Part shown: positions 17,444-25,722 of the stretch, in pieces
How positions within the stretch are numbered: the stretch's first letter is position 1
Layout: each line of letters starts with the position of its first letter
Source of the DNA: Croceibacterium mercuriale
GTDB taxonomy: Bacteria; Pseudomonadota; Alphaproteobacteria; Sphingomonadales; Sphingomonadaceae
DNA length: 64,000 nt
NCBI RefSeq assembly: GCF_000802385.1
Contig: NZ_JTDN01000001.1
Coordinates: 751,501-815,500 of the forward strand
Reading direction: 5' to 3'
Notes under the pieces: generated by a model
Database searches by the model: none
Seen by the model: only the letters and a program-made list of their open reading frames with translations
What the model was told of the DNA's origin: nothing
Translations under genes and position numbers: made by a program

Positions 17444-18486
17444 TGCCGCTGCGCACCTGGCTGGCGCTGCTGCTGGCCCCGCTGCTGGCACTGGCCGGTT
17501 GCGCGAAGCCGCTGCCCGCCGGCGTGACCGAGCTGACCTATGCCAGTCCCTATCCACCGTCGCACCCGTTCAGCCGCGCCGACCGGGTGTGGATGGACCA
17601 TGTGGCGCAGCAATCGAACGGGCGGCTGCGCATCCGCCCGGTATGGTCGGGTGCGCTGATGTCGGCCGACATGTCGATGGAGGAGCTGCGCCACGGCGTG
17701 GCCGACATCGCGCTGATCAGCCCGATCTATTCCCGCGGCGGCACGCATCTGCTGCGCACGCAGACCGGGTTCTACAAGGGCGCGCAATCGATCGAGAGCC
17801 AGATGGCGCTGTATCATTGCCTCGCCCGGTCAGAGCCGGAGATCGGCCGGGAGCTGCACGGGCTGAAGGTACTGGCGGCGCAAGGCGGGCTGCTGCCGGG
17901 GATCATGATCCGCGGGCGTGCGGTCCGCAGCCTGGACGATCTGCGCGGCCTGCGCATCCGTGCACCGACGGAGCTGCTGTCGGTGCTGGGCAGCTTCGGC
18001 GCCGACCCGGTGCTGATGCCCATGGGGGAGGTCTACTCGCAGCTGGCCAAGGGCGTGCTGGACGGCGTTGTCTCCAGCCCGGACTCCTATAAGGCGCTGC
18101 ACCTGTCCGAAGTGACCGATTACTATTTCGCGCTGGAGATACCGCGCGGCGCCTACCCGGCGCGGGCTATGGGCGACGATCGCTGGCACCGGCTGGAGCC
18201 ATGGCAGCGCGACATCCTGGCGGCCAGCACGCCGGTCTGGGAACGCGCCATCGCCGATGCGATCTACACCTCGCTGGAGGCCGGGCTGGAGGACAGCCGC
18301 GGCAAGGTGCAGGTGTTCCAGCCCAGCGCGGCCGACCAGCAGCGGTTCGAGGACGTGTACCAGCGTGACAATCTGCGCACTGCGCGGGACGCGCGGCGGT
18401 GGGGCATCGATGGCGAGGCGGTGTTCCGGCGGGCACAGGCCAGCCTGCCCGGCGATGATCGCGTCGTGTGTGGAGGTGCAGCATGA
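17440..18486 (+). CDS. dctP: TRAP transporter substrate-binding lipoprotein (DctP)
   Basis: 348 residues. The signal peptide ends in lipobox LALAGC (Cys21), so it is probably membrane-anchored in the periplasm. The DctP fold is clear: 'ELTYASPYPPSHPFSRA', 'GALMSADMSMEELRHGVADI', 'DDLRGLRIRAPTELLSVLGS', with the conserved Arg (LRIRAP) that binds the ligand carboxylate, and 'GVLDGVVSSPDSYKAL'. It supplies substrate to DctQM (11423-13194) despite being four genes away. ATGA overlaps at both ends couple it to its neighbours. Confidence 0.9.
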   Translation: MMPLRTWLALLLAPLLALAGCAKPLPAGVTELTYASPYPPSHPFSRADRVWMDHVAQQSNGRLRIRPVWSGALMSADMSMEELRHGVADIALISPIYSRGGTHLLRTQTGFYKGAQSIESQMALYHCLARSEPEIGRELHGLKVLAAQGGLLPGIMIRGRAVRSLDDLRGLRIRAPTELLSVLGSFGADPVLMPMGEVYSQLAKGVLDGVVSSPDSYKALHLSEVTDYYFALEIPRGAYPARAMGDDRWHRLEPWQRDILAASTPVWERAIADAIYTSLEAGLEDSRGKVQVFQPSAADQQRFEDVYQRDNLRTARDARRWGIDGEAVFRRAQASLPGDDRVVCGGAA

Positions 18487-19685
18487 TCGACCCAGCTTCG
18501 CAGCCGCTCAGCGGCATCCGGGTGGCCGATTTCAGCCATGTCATGGCCGGCCCCTTCGCCAGCCACCTGCTGCGGCTGATGGGGGCGGAGGTCATCAAGA
18601 TTGAATCCACCAGGGGCGACGGGTTCCGCAATTACGGGGCCGACCGGCAGTTCGACGGCATGAGCCCGGCCTTCATCGCGGCCAATGTCGGCAAGAAGAG
18701 CATCGCGCTGGACCTGAAGGACCCGGCCGACCGGGCCATCGCGCAGGGGATCGTCACGCGCAGCGACGTGCTGCTGGAAAACTTCCGCCCCGGCGTGATC
18801 GGCCGGTTGGGTTTCGGGTACGAGACCGTGCGCGAATGGCGCCCCGACATCGTGTTCTGTTCCGTCTCCGGCTATGGCCAGCATGGGCCCCAGCGGGACT
18901 GGCCCGCGATCGACAACATCGTGCAGGCGACCAGCGGCATGATGATGCTGAGCGGCGCGGAGGGCGATCCGCCGGTGCGCGTGGGCTTTCCCATCGTCGA
19001 CACGCTGACCGGGCAGACCGCCGCCGTGGCGATCCTGGGCGCGCTGCTGCAGCGGGAACGGACCGGGCAGGGTGCCTATATCGATGTCGCCATGCTGGAC
19101 GCCGCCATGGCGTTCATGACCAGCGCGCTGACCCCGTTCCTGGTCACCGGCAGCACGCTGAAGCGGCTGGGCAATACCGGCTATAGCGAATTGCCGACCG
19201 CCGCCCTGTTCGCCACGGGTGACGGCCGGCAGGTGTCGCTGGGCGTGGTGCAGGACAACCAGTTCGCCGCGCTGGCCCGGGCGCTGGGACGGGAGGAGTG
19301 GCTGGCCGACCCGCGCTTCGCCACTGCGGATGCCCGGCGCACCCATTTCGATGCGATGCATGATGAGCTGTCGCGCATCTTCGCCACGCGTCCTGCCGCC
19401 CGGTGGGAAGCGGAGCTCAGCGCGGCCGGCATTCCGTGCGGCATGGTGCGGCAGGTGGGCGAGGCGGCCGCATTGTGCCGTCCGGGCGCGCTGCTGGACC
19501 TGACGATCGACCAGTTGCCCGACAACCCCCATGTCGCGGTGCCGAATGCCGGCTTCCACATGGAACCGGGCGCACCCGGCACGGACCAGCCGCCACCCCG
19601 GATCGACCAGCACCGGCAGGAGATCCTGGACTGGCTCGCCAGCGACGACCCCGGGCCCGAAGCTTCAGGCGGAGACGACAGATGA
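18483..19685 (+). CDS. Class III CoA-transferase (CaiB/BaiF family)
   Basis: 400 residues, a complete single-domain family III CoA-transferase. Landmarks are 'LSGIRVADFSHVMAGPFAS', 'MGAEVIKIESTRGD', 'KKSIALDLKD', 'LLENFRPGVIGRLGFGY', and the probable nucleophile Asp173 in GFPIVDTLTGQTAA. Such enzymes load CoA from a donor thioester onto an acid without ATP. It is the intact counterpart of the tandem enzyme at 14076. By analogy with Fld/Had systems it probably activates the imported acid or recycles CoA from the product. ATGA overlaps join it to dctP and to the hydrolase gene. Confidence 0.9.
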   Translation: MIDPASQPLSGIRVADFSHVMAGPFASHLLRLMGAEVIKIESTRGDGFRNYGADRQFDGMSPAFIAANVGKKSIALDLKDPADRAIAQGIVTRSDVLLENFRPGVIGRLGFGYETVREWRPDIVFCSVSGYGQHGPQRDWPAIDNIVQATSGMMMLSGAEGDPPVRVGFPIVDTLTGQTAAVAILGALLQRERTGQGAYIDVAMLDAAMAFMTSALTPFLVTGSTLKRLGNTGYSELPTAALFATGDGRQVSLGVVQDNQFAALARALGREEWLADPRFATADARRTHFDAMHDELSRIFATRPAARWEAELSAAGIPCGMVRQVGEAAALCRPGALLDLTIDQLPDNPHVAVPNAGFHMEPGAPGTDQPPPRIDQHRQEILDWLASDDPGPEASGGDDR

Positions 19686-22273
19686 GGATCGGTATCCTGG
19701 CGGCAGCCATCGCCCTGGTGGTGGCGCCCGGCACACGGGCGCAGCAGGCCGAGGCGGACTATCCCGATTACCGGCGTGAATCGCTGTACGTCCCCGTGCG
19801 CGACGGCACCCGGCTGGCGGTGAACATCTACCGGCCCGCCAATGGCGCGACGGTGGAGCAGGGCCAGCTGCCGGTGATCTTCGCCTTCACCCCGTACCGC
19901 GCGCGGTTTCGTGACGAGGACGGCAAGGTGGAGGAGGCCGCGCTGGGCGACAATCTGGCGCTGCGGTCGCTGCTGCGTGCCGGCTATGTCGTGGCGGTGG
20001 CCGACATCCGGGGCAAGGGCGCATCCTTCGGACATCGCCGCGGGTTCCAGGACCGGACGGAAGCGCAGGACGGGCACGATCTGGTGCAATGGCTGGCGGC
20101 GCAGCCTTATACCACCGGCAAGGTCGGGATGATCGGCTGTTCCTACCTGGGCGGCAGCACCATGCACACCGCGACCACCGTGCCGCCCGCGCTGAAGGCG
20201 GTGTTCATCGGCGCGACCGACTGGGACAAGTACGATTTCGTGCGCCGGGGCGGCATCACCGCGCAGTTCAACACCCGCCCGGACGAGCCGCTGGCGGTCG
20301 ATCTCGCCAGCATCCCGGTGGACGCCGACAGCGATGGCAGCGAGCTGCGCGCCGCAGTGGCCGAGCATGCCGCCAACACCTCAATGTCCGGGCTGTGGTA
20401 CGGCATGCCGTATCGCGACAGCATCTCCGACCTCACCGGCAATGCCTTCTGGGACGAGGTTGCCGCATGGAAATACGCCGGTGCGATCCGCGATGCCGGC
20501 ATCGCCACCTATTTCTGGAGCAACTGGAAGGACGAGCCGACCAGCCAGGTGCTGGTCGCGGCGGAGAACATCGGCAGCAACGTGCTGGTCGGTCCCGGCA
20601 GCCATTGCGTGCCGCCGCCGGGCTTCGACTTCACCGGGGAGGTCGTCCGATACTTCGATCATGAACTGAAAGGGGCAGCCAACGGCTTCGACACGCAGCC
20701 GCGTGCCACCTGGTGGTCGGACAAGGGGGCGGCTGGGGGCGAGTATGTCACCGGGCCGGACGTGCCCGGTACGGATGCGCTGCCGCTGTCCCTCTACCTG
20801 GCGGAAGGCAACAACCTGGCCCCGCGTCCGGGCACCGCAGGCGCTGATGCGATGACGGTCGATTACGATGTAGCCAACGACAGCTATTTCGCCTTCTGGC
20901 CCGAGCCGCTGGACGAGCACGGTATCGTCTATACCTCCGCGCCGCTGGCCGCGGTGGTCGATCTGCTCGGCTACCCCGTCGCGCATGTGGCGCTGACGGT
21001 GGACAAGCCCGATGCGCAGGTCTTCGCCTATCTGGAGGAGGTCGCGGCGGATGGCACGGTGTCCGTGCTGTCCTTCGGCCGGCTGCAACTGTCGCACCGT
21101 GCCACGCAGGCGCCGCCGTGGGATAATCTGGGCCTGCCCTGGCATAGCGGACGGCAGGCGGACACCGCGCCCCTGCCGGATGGCGAGGTCGCGCGCCTGT
21201 CCATCGCCATGATGCCGCTGTCACGCCGGCTGGAGGCGGGCAGCCGGGTGCGGTTCGTCGTCACCGGGGCCGATCCGCGCCAGCGCAACCTGGCGGATAT
21301 GGTGCAGGCGCCGGCACCTGTGCTGACGCTGCAGCGCGGGTGGGAGGCGGGATCCCGCATCGACCTGCCGCTGCTGTCCGCCCAGGATGTCACCGGGGCC
21401 GGATCGCCGGCCGGTCCGGCAAGGCAGATCGGTGCCGCGGCCGGTCGCGGTTCCAGCCCGGCCATTGCCGAGGCGCGGGCGGATGCACCCGGCTACACCT
21501 TCTATCGTCCGCAGACCTTGCCGGACACGCCGATGCCGGTGGTGCTGTGGGGCAATGGCGGCTGCCGCGACAACGGCCTGTCCGCCAGCCATGCGCTGCG
21601 GGAATTTGCCAGTCACGGCTATCTGGTGATCGCCAACGGCCGGCCCGGAGAGGAGCAGCCTGTCCTCGACCGGTTGCCGCAGGAACGGACCGGTCCTGCA
21701 AGCCCGCCAGCGCCAGGCGAACGTGCACCGGACGAGACCAGCGTCGCGCAAATGCTGGCCGGTCTGGACTGGGCGGCCAGGGCCAATGCCGATCCGGCCG
21801 ATCCGCTGCATGGCCGGATCGATACGGATCGCGTGGCGGTGATGGGGCACAGTTGCGGCGGGCTGCAGGCGCTGTCTGCCGGCGCCGATCCGCGGGTCGA
21901 TACGGTGGTGGCGTTCGGCAGCGGGGTATACAACCGGGCCGGCAGCGGGATCAGCGGGGTCGCGATCGACAAGGCCGACCTCGCCAGATTGCACACGCCG
22001 GTCGCCTACATCCTGGGCGGGCCGACGGACATCGCCTATCCCAACGGGACCGACGATTTCCGACGGATCGACCATGTGCCGGTCGTGCTGATGAACTACC
22101 CCGTGGGGCATGGCGGCACTTTTGCGCTGGCCGATGGCGGCGAATGGGCGCGGGCCGGGGCCGCGTGGCTCGACTGGCAGCTGAAGGGCGATGCCACGGC
22201 CGCGCGGGCCTTTGCCGGGGAGGACTGCACCTTCTGCACCGCGGAAGGCTGGATGATCGACCGCAAGCTGTGA
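19682..22273 (+). CDS. Fusion of a CocE/NonD (peptidase S15-like) acyl hydrolase with a second alpha/beta hydrolase
   Basis: 863 residues with a signal peptide ending TRAQQ. Part 1 (about 25-585) is a CocE/X-Pro-aminopeptidase-like hydrolase: 'VPVRDGTRLAVNIYRP', 'YVVAVADIRGKGAS', nucleophile Ser154 in IGCSYLGG, and the C-terminal jelly-roll ('SRLEAGSRVRFVVTGADPR'-like). Part 2 (about 605-863) is a separate dienelactone-hydrolase/PAF-acetylhydrolase-like fold: 'MPVVLWGNGGCRDNG', nucleophile Ser724 in MGHSCGG, a terminal His in VGHGGTF. Both active-site serines are intact. It should cleave esters or amides in the periplasm, releasing the acid taken up by the TRAP system. Start and stop couple it to both neighbours. 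CocE proteins normally end after the jelly-roll. Confidence 0.8.
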   Translation: MRIGILAAAIALVVAPGTRAQQAEADYPDYRRESLYVPVRDGTRLAVNIYRPANGATVEQGQLPVIFAFTPYRARFRDEDGKVEEAALGDNLALRSLLRAGYVVAVADIRGKGASFGHRRGFQDRTEAQDGHDLVQWLAAQPYTTGKVGMIGCSYLGGSTMHTATTVPPALKAVFIGATDWDKYDFVRRGGITAQFNTRPDEPLAVDLASIPVDADSDGSELRAAVAEHAANTSMSGLWYGMPYRDSISDLTGNAFWDEVAAWKYAGAIRDAGIATYFWSNWKDEPTSQVLVAAENIGSNVLVGPGSHCVPPPGFDFTGEVVRYFDHELKGAANGFDTQPRATWWSDKGAAGGEYVTGPDVPGTDALPLSLYLAEGNNLAPRPGTAGADAMTVDYDVANDSYFAFWPEPLDEHGIVYTSAPLAAVVDLLGYPVAHVALTVDKPDAQVFAYLEEVAADGTVSVLSFGRLQLSHRATQAPPWDNLGLPWHSGRQADTAPLPDGEVARLSIAMMPLSRRLEAGSRVRFVVTGADPRQRNLADMVQAPAPVLTLQRGWEAGSRIDLPLLSAQDVTGAGSPAGPARQIGAAAGRGSSPAIAEARADAPGYTFYRPQTLPDTPMPVVLWGNGGCRDNGLSASHALREFASHGYLVIANGRPGEEQPVLDRLPQERTGPASPPAPGERAPDETSVAQMLAGLDWAARANADPADPLHGRIDTDRVAVMGHSCGGLQALSAGADPRVDTVVAFGSGVYNRAGSGISGVAIDKADLARLHTPVAYILGGPTDIAYPNGTDDFRRIDHVPVVLMNYPVGHGGTFALADGGEWARAGAAWLDWQLKGDATAARAFAGEDCTFCTAEGWMIDRKL

Positions 22274-22284
22274 CCCGTGACCGT

Positions 22285-23385
22285 ATGACCGAGCTGCTGC
22301 TGGCCGGCGACCTGGTGCTGGACGAGCCGGATGCGGCCTACTGGCTGGGCGGCATCGCCCCGGCGTTGCGCCGCGCGGACCTGGCCATCGCGCATCTGGA
22401 GGTGCCGCATACCGGTCGCGGCAAGGAGATGGTCGGCGATGTGCCCGCGCCCGGTGCCCCGCCCGGAAACCTGCCGGCCATCGCCGATGCCGGCATTGCC
22501 ATGCTGAGCCTGGCCGGCAACCACATGAGCGATTGCGGGCCGGACGGCATCGCGGACACGATCGCCGGACTGGATGGCCTGGGGATCGCCCATGCCGGCG
22601 CGGGGCCGAACCTGGCCGCCGCCCGCCAGCCGGCCATCGCGGAGCGTGCCGGCCGGCGGATCGCGCTGCTGAGCTACAATTGTGTGGGCCCCGAGTTCGG
22701 CTGGGCAGGCGACGATGCCGCGGGGTCGGCCTATCTGCGGATCGACACGGCGGACGGATCGACCATCACGCCGATCGCGCCGCTGGCGCGGGTCAGCGAG
22801 GAGGCGCTGGAGATGCTGGCGGCCGACGTCGCTGCCGTGCGCCCGCTGGCCAATCTGGTGCTGGTCGCGCTGCACAAGGGGATCGTCCATGTGCCGGCCC
22901 GCTTGGCGTCGTACGAACGGCCGCTGGCGCATGCGGCGATCGATGCCGGCGCGGATGCGGTGATCGGGCACCATGCGCATATCGTGCGCGGGATCGAGTT
23001 CCATGGGGGCCGGCCGATCTTCCACGGTCTGGGGAATGGCTGCGTCGTCACCGATGCGCTCAGCCCGGGGCAGGACCATCCTGCACGCGCCGCCTGGGCG
23101 CAGCGGCGCAAGCAGCTGTTCGGGTTCGAACCTGACCCCGCCTACACGCTGGCGCCGTTCCATCCGGAGGCGGTCAACGCCTTCATCGGGCGGTTGCTGT
23201 GGCATCCTGACGGCCGATTGCAGGCCGGTATCGTGCCTGTCCATGTGGAGGCGCCCGGTCGGCCGGTGCTGGCCGACGGCGCACGGGCGCGGGCGATTGC
23301 CGACTATCTGGAACAGATCACCCGCGCGGCGGGCCTGCCACCGATCCGGATCGACGGCGACTTCATGGTCGGGCCTGCTGGATAG
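22285..23385 (+). CDS. CapA-family (poly-gamma-glutamate synthesis-like) metallo-enzyme
   Basis: About 366 residues of the CapA fold, a calcineurin-like metallophosphatase fold. Metal-ligand motifs are 'LLAGDLVLDEP' (GD), 'IAHLEVP' (ExP), 'LSLAGNHMSDCG' (GNH), 'LVLVALHKG' and 'VIGHHAHIVRGIE' (GHHxH), all intact. No signal peptide is visible with this ATG; a GTG at 22270 would overlap the hydrolase stop (GTGA) like the other junctions and is a fair alternative. CapA proteins are linked to poly-gamma-glutamate polymers, but many catabolic operons carry them with unknown activity. Being last in this operon suggests hydrolysis of an amide- or phospho-linked substrate, which is inference. Confidence 0.78.
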   Translation: MTELLLAGDLVLDEPDAAYWLGGIAPALRRADLAIAHLEVPHTGRGKEMVGDVPAPGAPPGNLPAIADAGIAMLSLAGNHMSDCGPDGIADTIAGLDGLGIAHAGAGPNLAAARQPAIAERAGRRIALLSYNCVGPEFGWAGDDAAGSAYLRIDTADGSTITPIAPLARVSEEALEMLAADVAAVRPLANLVLVALHKGIVHVPARLASYERPLAHAAIDAGADAVIGHHAHIVRGIEFHGGRPIFHGLGNGCVVTDALSPGQDHPARAAWAQRRKQLFGFEPDPAYTLAPFHPEAVNAFIGRLLWHPDGRLQAGIVPVHVEAPGRPVLADGARARAIADYLEQITRAAGLPPIRIDGDFMVGPAG

Positions 23386-23400
23386 CTCCGCCGCCTGCGA

Positions 23401-25497
23401 TCATTCGGCGGCTGCCGGCTGGATCCCGCTGCGGGCGATCACCTGCTGCGCCGCATCCGGCCAGGCATCGCCGCGGACCGCGACATTGTCCTGCGCCCAG
23501 TTGTTCAGGTACTCGGTCCAGCTGCCCTGAAGGCGGCCGGAATTGTACCAGTTGCCGGTCGCGACATTGTCCATGGCCGTGCGTCTGGGCGCCAGGTGAT
23601 CCTGCGAATTGAGGTTCAGCCACACGCCGCCGACATCGTCGATGACGTTGTTGCGCACCGTCACATGGCGCGATCCTTCATCCAGGTAGATCGCGATGCC
23701 GCCGGAACCCTGCACGTCGGAAATGTAGTTGCCCGCGATCAGCGCGCCCGGATCGGCCGACAGGTGGTAGATGGCGCCGCCATCCGGGAACCACTGCTTC
23801 ACCTTCGACACGCGATTGCCCATGATGACGGTGTCGCGCAGCGTGGTCGGCGTATCGTAGACGCGGTTTTCCGGAACATCGTAATAGCCGCGCTGCTGTC
23901 GCCAGTATTCCGGGCTGCCGCCGGGATCGTTCGTGCCCCAGCCCCAGCCGACGTCGATCCCGTCATAGGGGGTATCCGACACGTCGTTGTTCAGGATCAG
24001 CGTTCCCGAGGCGTAGGTGACAAGGATCGCCGACTGTTCCTTGTAGTCGTGCGAGATGCCGGAGATGCGGTTGTTGCGGATCAGGATGTCGCGCAGCGCC
24101 ATCTCCGGGCGGGACGGGTGATGTGCGTCCGGACGGGTGCCACCAACCATGATCGCGCCGCCCGCCAGATCGGCAAAGGTGTTGCCGGTCACCTCGATCG
24201 CCGCGGTGCCCAGGCCGATGCCGCTGTCGTTCGCATCGGCATTGTTGCCGATCCCCAGCGCCACCTGGCCCAGCTGTCCGAAGCGGTTGTCGTCGAAGAT
24301 CACGCGCGTCGCGGCGGCGACCTGCACCGCGGCGGGCTGCTGGTTCCAGCGGTTGCGCATCACCTCGAACGCGCGGCACCCCCAGCTGCAATCCCTGATC
24401 GGATCCGCCGGATAATCGACCAGGTCGCCGGCCAGATAGGCGCCGCTCTGCTGGCTGGCATAGCCTTCCGGCCCGGACGGTTGCAGCCAGCTGGTGTGGC
24501 GGAACGCCAGGCCCCGGAAGTGCAGGTCGCGCACCGGGCGGTCATAGGTGCCGGAGATCGAGACCAGCCGTTCCAGCCGGGGCAGGACCACTTCGGCGCT
24601 GCGCATGTCCTGCCCGGCGACAGGCTTGTAGTAGAGAATGCCTGCCGCCGGATCGGCATACCACTGACCCGGTTCCCGCAGGAAGGCGAGGGCGTTGACC
24701 AGGAACATGCGCGCAACCTCGACGGCGACCGGGCGGGCGAAGGTGTCGTAGCCGACCAGATTGTTGCGCCAGCCCGGCTGCTGCATGACGATGCGGTCCC
24801 GCTCGATCCGTTCGACCATGGCATGGCGGTGCGTGAACCAGCTCATCCCCTCGATCTCGATCCGGCTCTGGTCGGGCAGTTCGGACAGCGTGCTCCAGGC
24901 CGGGTCCTTGATCGTCAGGCCCCAGGGATGAAACTCCACCGCCGCGCGCGGCATCTCGATACTGGCGCGACGTGCCAGGTGGCCGTCGACGGTCAGCTGT
25001 CGCGGATCGCTGCCGCGCGGCATGGGTGCCGACCAGATGCCGCGTGCTGCATCCGCCAGCTGCCATCCGGTTACCGGCACGCCGCCCGACAGCAGCGGAT
25101 AGGCACCCGGTTCGCCCTCCCACCGGACCGTCGAACCGTTCTGTCCGCCATCCTCCGCGCCGAAGCGCAGAGGGGCGGCCAGATTGTAGGTGCCCGCGGC
25201 CACCCGGACTGTCACGTCGTGATCGCGGTTGAGCCGGCGCACCGCCGCCTGCGCGCGTTCGAAGGTCGCGAACGGGCGCTCGGCGGATCCGTCACCCGCG
25301 TCCGATCCGCTGGCGGACAGATGCAGCACCACCGGGGTCGGCACCGGACGATTGGGGATGACCACACGGTGGCGCTCCGGCTCGACATGAGGCGGCGCCA
25401 CCGGGATCGCCGGGAACGGCCCCAGCTGCGCGGCAGCGGGAGCGGAGATGGCCGCTGATAGCGCCAGCAGCGCGACATACCTGATCCTGGCCATCAT
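23401..25497 (-). CDS. Secreted right-handed parallel beta-helix protein, possibly GH141-like
   Basis: About 698 residues from ATG 25497 (a second ATG is at 25494), preceded by GGGAGAGG; the open frame to 25560 is not needed. Signal peptide ends PAAAQ. The start of the mature domain, 'LHLSASGSDAGDGSAERPFA', is typical of beta-helix glycan enzymes. Many turns follow with N/G-rich ladders: 'AIEVTGNTFADLAGGAIMVG', 'ILIRNNRISGISHDYKEQSA', 'HVTVRNNVIDDVGGVWLNLN'. GH141 members (alpha-fucosidase or xylanase) look like this, but GH120 or a polysaccharide lyase is possible. It is transcribed away from the pectate-lyase-like gene. The position next to hemicellulose genes supports a role in plant polysaccharide breakdown. 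Confidence 0.7.
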   Translation of the reverse strand: MMARIRYVALLALSAAISAPAAAQLGPFPAIPVAPPHVEPERHRVVIPNRPVPTPVVLHLSASGSDAGDGSAERPFATFERAQAAVRRLNRDHDVTVRVAAGTYNLAAPLRFGAEDGGQNGSTVRWEGEPGAYPLLSGGVPVTGWQLADAARGIWSAPMPRGSDPRQLTVDGHLARRASIEMPRAAVEFHPWGLTIKDPAWSTLSELPDQSRIEIEGMSWFTHRHAMVERIERDRIVMQQPGWRNNLVGYDTFARPVAVEVARMFLVNALAFLREPGQWYADPAAGILYYKPVAGQDMRSAEVVLPRLERLVSISGTYDRPVRDLHFRGLAFRHTSWLQPSGPEGYASQQSGAYLAGDLVDYPADPIRDCSWGCRAFEVMRNRWNQQPAAVQVAAATRVIFDDNRFGQLGQVALGIGNNADANDSGIGLGTAAIEVTGNTFADLAGGAIMVGGTRPDAHHPSRPEMALRDILIRNNRISGISHDYKEQSAILVTYASGTLILNNDVSDTPYDGIDVGWGWGTNDPGGSPEYWRQQRGYYDVPENRVYDTPTTLRDTVIMGNRVSKVKQWFPDGGAIYHLSADPGALIAGNYISDVQGSGGIAIYLDEGSRHVTVRNNVIDDVGGVWLNLNSQDHLAPRRTAMDNVATGNWYNSGRLQGSWTEYLNNWAQDNVAVRGDAWPDAAQQVIARSGIQPAAAE

Positions 25498-25556
25498 CCT
25501 CTCCCAAGGCATTGTGCGACTTCGTTCCGAGCGAACCCGATCCACTCTACCGTAGA

Positions 25557-25570
25557 TCATACATCATACA
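25557..25570. repeat. Tandem 7-bp direct repeat TCATACA x2 in a promoter region
   Basis: Two adjoining copies of TCATACA, read TGTATGATGTATGA on the minus strand, lie 60-73 bp upstream of the beta-helix gene start, in an AT-rich patch. On the minus strand a TGGACA lies about 15 bp before an extended TGTATGAT, so the repeat overlaps a plausible promoter. It may be an operator for a regulator I cannot name; it differs from the XylR-like palindromes nearby. Confidence 0.4.
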
Positions 25571-25635
25571 ATAATTTGTCCATTAGACTTCGGCAATCTT
25601 GACCGACGGACGATAAGCACTGGTCTTCCATGCCA

Positions 25636-25650
25636 TGGTTACGTTAACAA
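25636..25650. promoter_or_regulatory. XylR/LacI-type operator candidate 1
   Basis: TGGTTACGTTAACAA, 73 nt upstream of the pectate-lyase/propeller gene start. It belongs to the set TGGTTACGTTAACAA (here), TGTTAACGTTATCA (32946), TGGTAGCGTACCA (33027) and TGGTAGCGTTAACTA (48522, minus strand). These resemble the Caulobacter/sphingomonad XylR operator TGTTAGCGCTACCA. The presumed binder is the LacI protein at 28869. Confidence 0.65.
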
Positions 25651-25722
25651 TGCCATGAGGTGATCGCCAGCAGCAGAGCTGCCGCCGAGATGGTCATCCA
25701 TGATCAGAGGGAAGGATGCAGC

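Noticed and set aside
23386-23411. GCCGCC/GGCGGC inverted repeat between capA-like and beta-helix genes
   Set aside because: The stem is only 6 bp, overlaps the stop region of a gene and has no U-tract, too weak to call a terminator.
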